From Oceanobacillus oncorhynchi (lineage in GTDB: Bacteria; Bacillota; Bacilli; Bacillales; Amphibacillaceae), in NCBI RefSeq assembly GCF_000821065.1, contig NZ_CDGG01000001.1, forward strand, positions 2,046,001 to 2,110,000: a stretch of 64,000 bases of DNA. The letters run 5' to 3'. The position numbers and the translations under genes were made by a program. This document shows positions 1 through 8,306 of the stretch, piece by piece (within the stretch, counting starts at the first letter, position 1; the number at the start of each line of letters is the position of its first letter). The notes below the pieces were generated by a model, which saw only the letters and a program-made list of their open reading frames with translations, had not been told where the DNA came from and searched no databases.

Positions 1-978
1 AATATTAGAGGGAAGTTGGTAACATTAAATAATTTAGCGATTATATTCGGGATGTCTTTTGTGTATTTCGTTAACTGGAGAATCGCAGCTGGGCAGGAAT
101 TAAGCTGGATTCATGATGTAGGCTGGAGGTATATGTTTGCTTCAGAAGCAATACCAGCCCTGTTATTCTTTGGATTGTTATTCCTTGTTCCGGAAACACC
201 AAGGTATTTAATCTCTAAAAATAAAGATCAAGAAGCACTGACAATCCTTGAAAAAGTAAATAACTCGAAGGAAAAGGCAAACGCAATTTATCAAGAAATC
301 AAACAAACCGTTGATGTAAAAAATGTTCGAGTGTTTTCTTATGGGAAATTAGTTGTCATTGTTGGTATTTTATTAGCTGCATTTCAACAATTTGTAGGCA
401 TCAATGTTATCTTATATTATGCTCCAAGAATTTTTGCGGAAATGGGTGCGAGTTCAGATGGATCGATGTTTCAAACGGTAATCATCGGAATTGTTAACTT
501 TATCTTTGTATTAATTGCAATGCTGTTAGTTGACAGAGTTGGAAGAAGATTATTAATGATTGTAGGTTCCGTTGGTATGGCTGTAGGAATGTTTGGTGTT
601 GCTGCACTAGCATATCTTGATCAAATGGGGATTGGCGCACTTATCTTTATCTTGATTTTTGTGGCATTCTATAATCTATCATTTGGTCCATTGATGTGGG
701 TATTAGCCTCAGAACTGTTCCCTAATAAGGTAAGAGGCCAGATTATGGCAATCACTGTTGTGGCAAACTGGGGTTCGAATCTGTTGATATCTTCTACGTT
801 CCCGTCTTTATTAGAATTTGGGGCAGGATTTGCTTATACTTTCTATGGCATTATGTGTGTACTCGCGCTATTGTTTGTTCTAAAGCTTGTCCCTGAGACA
901 AAAGGGAAAACATTAGAAGAAATTGAAAAGTATTGGGAAGATAAACAGGCGAACTCGCAGCAGAACAAAGCTGTGTAG
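1..978 (+). CDS. XylE-type MFS sugar:H+ symporter, C-terminal part
   Basis: The frame is open from base 1 (N-I-R-G-K-L-V) to the TAG at 976-978, so the gene begins before the window and about the first third is missing. The visible 325 residues contain sugar-porter landmarks: GWRYMFASE, PETPRY after the sixth helix, QQFVGINVILYYAPRIF in helix 7, and PETKGKTLEEIE at the C-terminus. As I recall it, E. coli XylE has nearly the same wording at these places, so a proton-coupled sugar or polyol importer in the cytoplasmic membrane is likely. The closely related full-length copy at 6775-8199 shows what is missing. Substrate is not readable; xylose, glucose or inositol are all possible. A TTG at 16 could be taken for a start but lies inside the conserved RGK loop. 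Confidence 0.9.
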   Translation, partial: NIRGKLVTLNNLAIIFGMSFVYFVNWRIAAGQELSWIHDVGWRYMFASEAIPALLFFGLLFLVPETPRYLISKNKDQEALTILEKVNNSKEKANAIYQEIKQTVDVKNVRVFSYGKLVVIVGILLAAFQQFVGINVILYYAPRIFAEMGASSDGSMFQTVIIGIVNFIFVLIAMLLVDRVGRRLLMIVGSVGMAVGMFGVAALAYLDQMGIGALIFILIFVAFYNLSFGPLMWVLASELFPNKVRGQIMAITVVANWGSNLLISSTFPSLLEFGAGFAYTFYGIMCVLALLFVLKLVPETKGKTLEEIEKYWEDKQANSQQNKAV

Positions 979-1085
979 GGAAACAAGATAGAATGGAAAA
1001 AAAAGCTTGGTGTAGTTTGCGACTATATCAGGCTTTTTTAGCAGGTAAGAAAGTATAAACTTTCTTACTGCATAACTGTAACTAA

Positions 1086-1120
1086 GGTTGTCACCTAAAG
1101 GCCTGGTGACAACCAAGTTT
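1086..1120 (+). terminator. Rho-independent terminator after the symporter gene
   Basis: Perfect 10-bp inverted repeat GGTTGTCACC (1086-1095) and GGTGACAACC (1105-1114) with a 9-nt loop, followed by AAGTTTTCT. It lies 108 bp past the stop codon of the symporter and before the LacI gene. The T-tract is short, so an operator role is the alternative. Confidence 0.6.
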
Positions 1121-1244
1121 TCTAATGATTTTAAAGAATAGTGAAATAAGAACCGTTTTACATCTATGGCGTACTCAGGTTGTTTACTGTAGAATTAAAG
1201 TTACTTAATGATAAGAAAACGATACATGATAAGAAAGTAGGGAA

Positions 1245-2261
1245 ATGTTCTTGAAAGAGAAGCGACCGACAATTTATGATGTAGCTAAAGAGGCTGGAGT
1301 TTCTATTTCCACCGTTTCTAAAGTAATGAACGGCACGGGCAGTATTGCAGATAAAACGAAGAAAAAAGTAGAGGCAAGTATGCAGAAGCTAAGTTATCAG
1401 CCAATTGCTGCACCTGCATTGCAGAAAAGGCTGCAAACAATTGGATTATTAATTCCATCTATCGCTGATCCTTTTTCTGCAGAAATTGCCAGGAAAATTG
1501 AAGATAATGGACGCAAATATGGGTTCAGCTTAATTGTTTGCAGTACAGATAATAATCTTGTTAAAGAAAAAGAGTATATTGCTATTCTTCGTAAAAAATA
1601 TGTAGATGGTATTATTATTGCGACCGGTTTGAAAAATGCGAAGGCGTTACAGGAGTTGAAAAACAGTAATATTCCTATTGCGCTTTTATCCCGGGAAGTT
1701 CCTTCGCTGCCTTTGAATACAGTTTTAGTAAATGATTATTTAGGAGCTTATGAAGCAACCTCTTATTTAATAAAAAAAGGTCATCAGCGGATTGCGGTGA
1801 TAACAGAGGATATGTATTTTTCATCTGTAAAGGCAAGGGTAGACGGGTATAAGCAGGCGTTGGAGGATGAGCAAATGGAAGCGAGCAAATCACTTATTTC
1901 AATAGATAATTCCAGCTTTATGGATGCTTCGCAGTCAGCTGGGAAGCTGGTTAACATGCAAGAGCCGCCAACGGCAATTTTTGCATCTACAGAACCTTTG
2001 GCAATTGGTGCCATGCAAGGAGTTCGGGAAGCAGGTCTGATGATTCCTGATGATGTATCTATTGTTGGTTTTGATAATTCTATTCTGGCTCAAATGTGCT
2101 ACCCTCAGTTAACAACTGTTGCACAACCGACGGAGGAGATGGCTGAAAAAATTGTTCAGCTCTTAGTAGAGGAAATAAATGGAACGGAAAAAGTGAAGCA
2201 GCGAATCGTATTAGCTCCGAGATTAGTGATTCGGGGGACAGTGGGGGAAGGTCGGCAGTAA
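1245..2261 (+). CDS. LacI-family transcriptional regulator
   Basis: 338 residues, normal LacI-family length. The DNA-binding helix-turn-helix is at residues 8-30 (YDVAKEAGVSISTVSKVMN), followed by the hinge. A periplasmic-binding-protein-like effector domain runs from about residue 63 (TIGLLIPSIADPFSAEI) to the end, with the usual SIVGFDNS near residue 273. It should act as a sugar-responsive repressor in the cytoplasm. It lies between a sugar symporter and a DeoR-type regulator (25 bp downstream, with its own AGAAGGAG), so the two regulators are probably co-transcribed. Start choice is soft: ATG 1245 has GTAGGG upstream, and TTG 1251 is also possible. The ligand is unknown; the inositol-like context suggests a polyol or its derivative. 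Confidence 0.88.
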   Translation: MFLKEKRPTIYDVAKEAGVSISTVSKVMNGTGSIADKTKKKVEASMQKLSYQPIAAPALQKRLQTIGLLIPSIADPFSAEIARKIEDNGRKYGFSLIVCSTDNNLVKEKEYIAILRKKYVDGIIIATGLKNAKALQELKNSNIPIALLSREVPSLPLNTVLVNDYLGAYEATSYLIKKGHQRIAVITEDMYFSSVKARVDGYKQALEDEQMEASKSLISIDNSSFMDASQSAGKLVNMQEPPTAIFASTEPLAIGAMQGVREAGLMIPDDVSIVGFDNSILAQMCYPQLTTVAQPTEEMAEKIVQLLVEEINGTEKVKQRIVLAPRLVIRGTVGEGRQ

Positions 2262-2286
2262 TAAATTCTTAGAAGGAGAATGCTAT

Positions 2287-3042
2287 ATGATGAAAGCGCA
2301 GCGGGTAACTGCAATACTTGAATATGTGAAAGAAAAAGAATCTGTATCACTTGATGAACTTGTAGATCGATTTGGGGTTTCTAAAAATACAATCCGACGG
2401 GACATTCAGGAGCTTGTAGATGAAGAACAATTGGTGAAGGTTTACGGCGGGGTGTCTATTTCAAAACCGCTGACCGTTCCATATCAAGACCGTAAAGTCA
2501 AGCAATTCCACGAAAAACAGAAGCTTGCAAAATTAGCAGCGGAATTTATTGAGGATGGAGATATTATTTTTATCGATTCCGGGACCACTACGGTGGAGCT
2601 GCTGGATTTTATCAAGTATAAAAATGTTACGATCGTCACCAATAATCTCGATTTCACTTTGGACGCCAGCGCTTATCCGAATTTAAATATTTATTCGACC
2701 GGCGGTGTTTTCGAACGTTCTACCAGATCCTATGTTGGAACAGAAAGTGCAGAAGTGATTCAAAAATATAATTTCAATAAAGCTTTTATGGCTTCAACAG
2801 GGCTTTCACTAGATAAAGGAATAACCAACTCCTCCCCATTAGAAACACAAGTAAAGGCAAAAGTAATCAAAAAAAGCGAGCAGGTATTTATTCTGGTAGA
2901 CCATACAAAATTCGATAAATATGCATTGACGACCTACTGTGATTTTGATGACATTGATTATTTGATAACGGACCAGGAACCTCCGCAAGCATATATCAAA
3001 CACAGTCAACAGAATCAATATGAAGTGATTTTTCCAAGGTAA
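2287..3042 (+). CDS. iolR: DeoR-family repressor, IolR-like
   Basis: 251 residues, the same length as I recall for B. subtilis IolR, and the N-terminus shares VSLDEL, FGVSKNTIRRDI and VKVYGGV with it. The winged helix-turn-helix covers residues 6-57. The sensor domain has the DeoR phospho-sugar signature DSGTTT near residue 97 and GITNSSPLE near residue 179. IolR represses inositol catabolic genes until 2-deoxy-5-keto-gluconate 6-phosphate is present; that is family knowledge. Here it sits beside dehydrogenase and transporter genes of inositol type, but the core iolABCDEFGHIJ operon is not in the window. Start ATG 2287 follows AGAAGGAG with good spacing (a second ATG is at 2290). A general DeoR sugar repressor is the alternative. 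Confidence 0.75.
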   Translation: MMKAQRVTAILEYVKEKESVSLDELVDRFGVSKNTIRRDIQELVDEEQLVKVYGGVSISKPLTVPYQDRKVKQFHEKQKLAKLAAEFIEDGDIIFIDSGTTTVELLDFIKYKNVTIVTNNLDFTLDASAYPNLNIYSTGGVFERSTRSYVGTESAEVIQKYNFNKAFMASTGLSLDKGITNSSPLETQVKAKVIKKSEQVFILVDHTKFDKYALTTYCDFDDIDYLITDQEPPQAYIKHSQQNQYEVIFPR

Positions 3043-3084
3043 TTTTGTAATAGTTCAGGCAGAAAACAGTTTCATGCAGAAGAA

Positions 3085-3113
3085 TTGCATTTTTGGGGTA
3101 AACTCTTTAATAT
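3085..3113 (+). promoter_or_regulatory. Candidate sigma-A promoter for the PTS IIB-IIA pair
   Basis: TTGCAT (3085-3090) and TAATAT (3108-3113) are 17 bp apart in the intergenic region before the IIB gene, leaving a leader of about 105 nt. Confidence 0.4.
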
Positions 3114-3124
3114 AAAATAAAACC

Positions 3125-3196
3125 TCACACTGCGAAAAAATGCACAATCATCAAGAAGCTTTTCTTTTCATATTCCAGGTGCACGAAGCAGTGTGA
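3125..3196. other. Long-range inverted repeat in the PTS leader
   Basis: TCACACTGC (3125-3133) pairs perfectly with GCAGTGTGA (3188-3196) across 54 bp. The second arm ends 29 bp before the IIB start codon. It could fold in the leader RNA or be a split operator; there is no T-tract, so it is not a simple terminator. Confidence 0.35.
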
Positions 3197-3225
3197 CGAA
3201 TATAACTAAAGAAGAGGTGTAACGG

Positions 3226-3522
3226 ATGGAAAAAGTGATTGTAGTATGTGAAGCAGGAATAACGACAAGTTTATTAGTAAAAAAATTAAACGACCTTGCC
3301 CAAGAAAAAGGACAAAATATCGATATCCAATCAAAAAGTCTGGAAGAAGGATTGGACTATGTGAAAGAACATGATGTAAATGTAGTGCTCTTAGGACCAC
3401 AAATTCATCACAGCACGAAGAAATACGAAACGTCAACGGATGCAAAAGTGGCTAAAATTTCCGTGACAGACTATAATACCATGAATGTTTACAGCATTTT
3501 TGAACAAATAAGTGAGGCGTAG
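3226..3522 (+). CDS. PTS lactose/cellobiose-type EIIB
   Basis: 98 residues, the normal size of a free-standing IIB of the lactose/cellobiose family. The phosphorylated cysteine is Cys8 in VCEAGITTSLLVKK, and the sheet motif VVLLGPQIH follows at about residues 54-62. Family role: passes phosphate from IIA to a sugar bound by the membrane IIC. The IIA gene begins 2 bp after its stop, so the two are translationally coupled. No IIC gene is in the surroundings, which is unusual. The pair either serves a IIC encoded elsewhere or is a signalling branch. Start ATG 3226 follows AAGAAGAGGTG. Confidence 0.88.
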   Translation: MEKVIVVCEAGITTSLLVKKLNDLAQEKGQNIDIQSKSLEEGLDYVKEHDVNVVLLGPQIHHSTKKYETSTDAKVAKISVTDYNTMNVYSIFEQISEA

Positions 3523-3524
3523 CA

Positions 3525-3836
3525 ATGGCAATCGATGCAGAAGTTTTTATGCCTTTGATTACAGAAGCTTCTCAGGCGAAAACATTAGCCTATCAGGCAT
3601 TAGGACTTGCAAAAAAACAAGATGTGCACGGATATGAAGCGGGCATCGCTGATGCTAAAAAGCATTTGATAGCTGCTCATAAAAAACAAACGGAGCTTTT
3701 GCAATTGAACAGCCGTGAGCAGCAGACAGATATCAATATTTATCTTATTCATGCAATGGATCATGTGACAAATGCCCAAATGATTTGTGATATGGCGCAG
3801 GAATTAGCTGAGCTTCATTTGAAAAATAAATTATAG
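3525..3836 (+). CDS. PTS lactose/cellobiose-type EIIA
   Basis: 103 residues, all-helical IIA of the lactose/cellobiose family, which works as a trimer. YLIHAMDH (residues 73-80) matches the LacA segment around its active histidine, so His76 is the likely phosphorylation site and Asp79 the likely metal ligand at the trimer core. It accepts phosphate from HPr and hands it to Cys8 of the preceding IIB. It is followed directly by a strong terminator, so IIB and IIA form a two-gene unit without IIC or a phospho-glycosidase. That makes an ordinary cellobiose-uptake role uncertain. Confidence 0.88.
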   Translation: MAIDAEVFMPLITEASQAKTLAYQALGLAKKQDVHGYEAGIADAKKHLIAAHKKQTELLQLNSREQQTDINIYLIHAMDHVTNAQMICDMAQELAELHLKNKL

Positions 3837-3845
3837 TAAAAACTT

Positions 3846-3883
3846 ATCCTGTAATTGGTATATGCCATTACAGGATTTTTTTA
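3846..3883 (+). terminator. Terminator after PTS IIA
   Basis: Perfect 10-bp stem ATCCTGTAAT (3846-3855) / ATTACAGGAT (3867-3876), 11-nt loop, then a run of T. Confidence 0.92.
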
Positions 3884-3960
3884 TGGAAAAAGACCTGAAG
3901 CAAATCTAACCATGCAGATGCCAATCAAATTAACCACAAAACATAATAATAAATTAACCA

Positions 3961-4005
3961 AAAATTAATAAATACTTGACTAAATATTAATTTTTATAAT
4001 AGTAT
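3961..4005 (+). promoter_or_regulatory. Promoter with overlapping palindromic operator for the dehydrogenase-symporter operon
   Basis: TTGACT (3976-3981) and TAGTAT (4000-4005) are spaced 18 bp; a TATAAT at 3995-4000 is too close to serve that -35. AAAATTAATA (3961-3970) and TATTAATTTT (3985-3994) form a perfect 10-bp inverted repeat whose 14-bp spacer holds the -35 box, a natural place for a repressor such as the IolR-like or LacI-like protein encoded just upstream. Confidence 0.5.
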
Positions 4006-4063
4006 ATAACACAGAAACAACATTAGTGAACATATCTATAAGTTTAACAAAGGAGAATTTCAA

Positions 4064-5083
4064 ATGAAAACGCTTAAAATTGGTGTTGCAGGATTAGGAA
4101 GACTAGGACTGATTCATGCAGAAAATATCTATAATCTAAAAGGAGTCGAATTGACAGCGGTTTCTAATTTAGATGAGGAAGTAAATAAACAGGTAAAGGA
4201 AAAATATAAAGTCCCAAATGTTTACACAAATTATGAGGAAATGCTGGAACAAACGGAGTTAGATGCTGTTTGCATTGTTACACCTTCTGGATTCCATACA
4301 GAGCATATTCGTTTAGCATTGAAGAAGAATTTGCATATTTTTTGTGAAAAGCCAATTGGTTTAGAAGTAGAAGATATCAAGCAAACGATAGATGAAATTG
4401 AGAAAAGTGACCGCATTTTTCACTTAGGATTTATGAGAAGATTTGATGAAGATTATCTATATGCGAAAGAAATGATAGATAGCGGACAAATTGGAGATAT
4501 TTCGTTAATTCGTTCCTATAGTATTGATCCAATCCAAGGGTTAGACAGCTTTGTCAACTTTGCTAAGAAGAGTCCAAGCGGCGGGCTGTTCCTGGATATG
4601 AGCGTCCATGATATTGATGTGATCAGATGGCTGACCAAATCAGAAATTTCGACTGTTTGGGCAACAGGAACGAATAAAGCTGCGCCGGAATTGAATGAGC
4701 TGAATGAATTGGAATTAGGAACAGTTACTATGAAATTGGACAATGATGTAACCGCTTTGCTGGTGGCTGGCCGTACAGCTTCCCATGGTTACCATGTAGA
4801 AACAGAAATTATTGGAACCAAAGGCATGCTGCGGATTGCTGCATCTCCTGAAAAAAATAAAGTAGCTGTATTTAATGAGCATGGTGCAATCCGCCCATCC
4901 TCGCAGCATTTTCCTGAACGATTTGCAGAAGCGTATGTAAATGAATTAAAGGACTTTGTCCGCTGCATTCGTGAAAATCAGCAGCCTGAAGTAACTGCTC
5001 TTGATGGGTTACGCGGAACAGAGGTAGCGTTAGCATGCCAAGAATCATTTGACGGGAATAAATTGGTGGATATTCACTATTAA
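4064..5083 (+). CDS. Inositol 2-dehydrogenase-like Gfo/Idh/MocA oxidoreductase
   Basis: 339 residues. The Rossmann fold starts at residue 5 with IGVAGLGRLG. The NAD(P)-binding EKP motif is at 95-97 (CEKPIG), and FMRRFDEDY near residue 125 is wording I associate with inositol dehydrogenases (IolG, IolX). The catalytic histidine lies in SVHDIDVIRW near residue 176. Expected reaction: NAD(P)-dependent oxidation of myo- or scyllo-inositol, or a similar cyclic polyol, to the inosose. It leads an operon with the SSS symporter 34 bp downstream and has its own palindrome-covered promoter. Start ATG follows AAAGGAG. IolG versus IolX, or another sugar, cannot be settled by reading. Confidence 0.82.
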   Translation: MKTLKIGVAGLGRLGLIHAENIYNLKGVELTAVSNLDEEVNKQVKEKYKVPNVYTNYEEMLEQTELDAVCIVTPSGFHTEHIRLALKKNLHIFCEKPIGLEVEDIKQTIDEIEKSDRIFHLGFMRRFDEDYLYAKEMIDSGQIGDISLIRSYSIDPIQGLDSFVNFAKKSPSGGLFLDMSVHDIDVIRWLTKSEISTVWATGTNKAAPELNELNELELGTVTMKLDNDVTALLVAGRTASHGYHVETEIIGTKGMLRIAASPEKNKVAVFNEHGAIRPSSQHFPERFAEAYVNELKDFVRCIRENQQPEVTALDGLRGTEVALACQESFDGNKLVDIHY

Positions 5084-5117
5084 AGGACCATGCATATCAT
5101 TTTAGGGGGAGAATAAA

Positions 5118-6710
5118 ATGAATTTATTTAGTATTATCAGTTTTGTTGCTGTGTTGGTATTGATTTATCTCTATGCTTTTTATCGTACAAGAAGTATCGA
5201 TAAAAAAGATTCAGAGGGTTACTTTTTAGGCGGGCGTTCCCTTGTCGGAACAACGGTTGGGATGACCATCATTATGACTAACCTATCGACAGAACAGCTG
5301 GTAGGACAAAATGGTCAAGCCTATGTAGCTGGTATGGAAGTGATGGCTTGGGAAGTAACTGCCTCCGTTGCTATCGTTATGTTAGCGTGGGTATTTTTAC
5401 CAAAATATTTCAAATATGGTGTCAATACAATTTCTGACTTTATTGAAATTCGGTATGATACATTTACCAAAAGAATTGTATCTATTTTGTTTATATTTAC
5501 TTACATTGTCAGCTTTATGCCCGTGGTTTTATACTCTGGAGCTTTGATTTTTAATGATTTATTTGGAATTGAGCAGCACTTGGGAGTCAGCAGAATAACA
5601 GCTGTGATTATTATCTCAACAGTTATTGGTTTAGTTGGGGTAACCTATTTATTTGTCGGCGGACTCTCCCTGATTGCTCATAGTGATTCACTATATGGCA
5701 TCGGCTTACTTCTTGGCGGTCTGACCATTACGGTGTTAGGCATCATCGCACTTGGTGAAAATAGCTTCTTCGCTGGTCTGGATAACTTTTTAACAAGCCA
5801 TCCAGAAAAATTAAATGCTTGGGGTGCACTGGACTCGCCAATTGTACCGTGGCCAACATTATTTTTAGGAATGTTGTTCAATAACTTGTATTTCTGGTGT
5901 ACAAACCAAATGATTGTTCAAAAAGCACTAGCAGCGAAAAGCTTAAAAGAAGCGCAAAAAGGCGCTATGATTGTCGGGTTCTTTAAAATTTCCGGCATGT
6001 TTTTCTTAGTTATTCCTGGTGTTATCGCCTACAATATGTTTGGTGATGGCATGCAGATGGATCTTGCTTACCCTGCATTAGTAGCAGAAGTGTTACCAAA
6101 CTGGGCTGCCGGTCTGTTTGGGGCAGTAGTGTTTGGAGCAATTATGAGTTCTTTCGTTGGATCGTTAAGTGCAACGGTTACTTTGTTCAGCTTAGACTTT
6201 TATAAACCGGTAATTAATAAACAAGCAACAAACCGTCAAATCGCAAAAGCAGGAAGAGTTTTAACGATTGTCATTGGTGTTATTGTTGTTCTTGTTGCAC
6301 CATTAATCTCTTTATTCCCGCAAGGATTATATGCAGTTATCCAAGAGTTTAACGGGTTGTATAGTATGCCGCTTTTAGCAATTATTCTAGTCGGCTTTTA
6401 TTCTAAAAAAACATCTGCAACCGGTGCAAAGATTACATTGATTTTCCACATTGTTGTATATGCATTGTCTAAAGTTGTTATTCCGGATATTCATTATCTA
6501 TATGTTTGGAGTGTCCTGTTTTTAGTAGATTTAGCTATTCTATATTTCTATAGCCAAAAGAAACCATCTCAGGAAGATTTCCAATTCGACAAATATACAA
6601 ACAAAGTCGATATCACTCCTTGGAAGCATGTTAGATGGGTTGGTATTCTGATTCTGGTTGTTGTTGTCGCATCCTATATTGTCTTTTCTCCACTTGTATT
6701 AGCTAATTAA
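5118..6710 (+). CDS. Sodium:solute symporter (SSS/SLC5 family)
   Basis: 530 residues with about 14 hydrophobic segments. The N-terminal helix is followed by the family loop YFLGGRSLVGTTVG (residues 35-48) and by TNLSTEQLVGQNGQAY, the region that holds the sodium-site helix in SGLT-type carriers. It is predicted to import a sugar or polyol with Na+ across the cytoplasmic membrane. It directly follows the inositol-dehydrogenase-like gene, so the likely substrate is that enzyme's substrate. A GGGGGAG ribosome site precedes ATG 5118. A strong shared terminator follows. Length is normal for the family. Confidence 0.87.
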   Translation: MNLFSIISFVAVLVLIYLYAFYRTRSIDKKDSEGYFLGGRSLVGTTVGMTIIMTNLSTEQLVGQNGQAYVAGMEVMAWEVTASVAIVMLAWVFLPKYFKYGVNTISDFIEIRYDTFTKRIVSILFIFTYIVSFMPVVLYSGALIFNDLFGIEQHLGVSRITAVIIISTVIGLVGVTYLFVGGLSLIAHSDSLYGIGLLLGGLTITVLGIIALGENSFFAGLDNFLTSHPEKLNAWGALDSPIVPWPTLFLGMLFNNLYFWCTNQMIVQKALAAKSLKEAQKGAMIVGFFKISGMFFLVIPGVIAYNMFGDGMQMDLAYPALVAEVLPNWAAGLFGAVVFGAIMSSFVGSLSATVTLFSLDFYKPVINKQATNRQIAKAGRVLTIVIGVIVVLVAPLISLFPQGLYAVIQEFNGLYSMPLLAIILVGFYSKKTSATGAKITLIFHIVVYALSKVVIPDIHYLYVWSVLFLVDLAILYFYSQKKPSQEDFQFDKYTNKVDITPWKHVRWVGILILVVVVASYIVFSPLVLAN

Positions 6711-6717
6711 TATATTT

Positions 6718-6757
6718 AGAAAGCAAACATCCATGTTAAAGATGTTTGCTTTCTTTT
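6718..6757. terminator. Bidirectional terminator between convergent transporter genes
   Basis: Perfect 14-bp stem AGAAAGCAAACATC (6718-6731) / GATGTTTGCTTTCT (6741-6754) with T-rich flanks on both strands, between the SSS gene (+) and the XylE-type gene (-). Confidence 0.93.
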
Positions 6758-6774
6758 GTGTTGATTAACTATTT

Positions 6775-8199
6775 TTACAATACTGCCTTTTTATCAGTGC
6801 TATTATCTTCCCAAATATGCTCTAACTCTTCCAATGTTTTTCCTTTCGTCTCCGGAACATACTTCCAAATAAAGATAACAGCAAGCACACTCAATGCACC
6901 GTAAATCGAGAATGTCATTCCGCCTAATACATCATGGATTGGCGGGAACGTGGAAGAAATCGTTAAGTTGGCAATCCAGTGTAATGCAGTTGCGATAGAT
7001 ACAGCTTGTCCGCGAATGCGGTTCGGGAATATCTCGGATACAACAATCCATGTGACCGTACCCCAGGTTAACTGGAAGCTCGCTACATATAACAGCATGA
7101 AGATCAATGTTGAAATGCCAAAGACTTCAAAGTATGCCAGGATAGCAACCATAAATAAGTTAAAGGCACAAAGTATGGAACCGCCGATGAGCATCGGTTT
7201 TCTTCCTATGCTGTCTACTAGAAGAATCGCTGTTGCCATAAAGACTACGTTCACAATACCTACAATTACCGTTTGCAGCATCGAGGCGGATTGTTCTGCT
7301 CCCAGCTCTGCAAAAATACGCGGTGCATAATAGAGAATAACATTGATTCCAATCAGCTGCTGAAAGATAGCGACCATAATCCCGACAAACAAGACAAGTT
7401 TGCCGTACGTAAAGATGCTGATTTTTTTAGCTGATTCAAAGCGGACGGATTCTTTGATATCTGCTAATATAGCCTGTGCTTTTTCCTTTGATCCATTTAC
7501 TTTCTCTAGTACAATGGCTGCTTTATCGTATTCCTGCTTCAATGCCAGATATCTTGGGGTTTCTGGTACGGATAATAGTAATATGAAAAAGAGCAGAGCA
7601 GGTACTAACTCCGAAGCAAACATATATCTCCAGCCAAAGTCATCAATCCAAGCAAGTGATTGACCAGAAGCAATATTTAAGTTAACGATATAAACAATCA
7701 GGGCACCGATTCCGATGGATAGGGTATACAATGCTACATATTTACCGCGGCTCTGCTTTGGTGTTAATTCACTGATGTAAACTGGCGCAATGGCTGATCC
7801 GATTCCAACGCCAACTCCCCCGATAACACGATAGATGTTAAACATGAATAATAGGCCGAGTGTCGGATCATCCTTTGTGAAAAACAGAATTTCTGGATAC
7901 GCACTGGTGAAAGCGGATACAGAAAATAGTAATGCTGCTAAGATCAAGGTCTTTTTTCTGCCGATCTTATTTGCTAGAAATCCAGAAATGAATCCGCCAA
8001 TCACGCAACCGATCAAGGCACTGGATACCGTAAAACCATGTGTGAAGGAACCTAGACCCAGCGGCTCAATCAAGTATTTTTGTACGGATTGCTCTGCCCC
8101 GGAAATAACTGCTGTATCATATCCAAATAAGAATCCTGCTAATGCGATAATCGGCACGACGGTGAGAATATAGCGGTTATTATTTTTTGGTTTACTCAT
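6775..8199 (-). CDS. XylE-type MFS sugar:H+ symporter
   Basis: 474 residues, 12 membrane segments, complete sugar-porter family member. Landmarks: GFLFGYDTAVISGAE in helix 1, RGKYVALYTLSIG, GWRYMFASE, PETPRY, QQLIGINVILYYAPRIF in helix 7 and PETKGKTLEELEHIWE at the end. It resembles E. coli XylE throughout and is clearly a paralogue of the truncated gene at 1-978. Start: ATG 8199 follows GGGAGG with 7-bp spacing, so an upstream ATG at 8226 in the same frame is rejected. It lies downstream of the TIM-barrel and dehydrogenase genes on the same strand, separated by a hairpin. Likely imports the polyol or sugar metabolised by this island. Confidence 0.9.
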   Translation of the reverse strand: MSKPKNNNRYILTVVPIIALAGFLFGYDTAVISGAEQSVQKYLIEPLGLGSFTHGFTVSSALIGCVIGGFISGFLANKIGRKKTLILAALLFSVSAFTSAYPEILFFTKDDPTLGLLFMFNIYRVIGGVGVGIGSAIAPVYISELTPKQSRGKYVALYTLSIGIGALIVYIVNLNIASGQSLAWIDDFGWRYMFASELVPALLFFILLLSVPETPRYLALKQEYDKAAIVLEKVNGSKEKAQAILADIKESVRFESAKKISIFTYGKLVLFVGIMVAIFQQLIGINVILYYAPRIFAELGAEQSASMLQTVIVGIVNVVFMATAILLVDSIGRKPMLIGGSILCAFNLFMVAILAYFEVFGISTLIFMLLYVASFQLTWGTVTWIVVSEIFPNRIRGQAVSIATALHWIANLTISSTFPPIHDVLGGMTFSIYGALSVLAVIFIWKYVPETKGKTLEELEHIWEDNSTDKKAVL

Positions 8200-8240
8200 T
8201 TTATTTCCTCCCATTTTTAATACCATAATAGCTATTAAAT

Positions 8241-8280
8241 GAGAGATACCATGAAGTAATTCTTCATGATATCTCTTTTT
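8241..8280. terminator. Hairpin between the TIM-barrel gene and the symporter gene
   Basis: Imperfect inverted repeat GAGAGATACCATGAAG / CTTCATGATATCTC. The long T-run is on the + strand side, so for the minus-strand genes around it it is at best a weak terminator or attenuator between two cistrons. Confidence 0.45.
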
Positions 8281-8306
8281 CCTGAGATTGTTTTCTCTCT
8301 ATTTGG

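Noticed and set aside
1011..1040. AAAAAAGC / GGCTTTTTT as a terminator of the symporter gene
   Set aside because: The arms are mostly A and T with a long loop; the 10-bp stem at 1086 is a better candidate.
6950..8173. Three plus-strand ORFs
   Set aside because: Antisense to the XylE-type symporter; compositional shadows of membrane helices.
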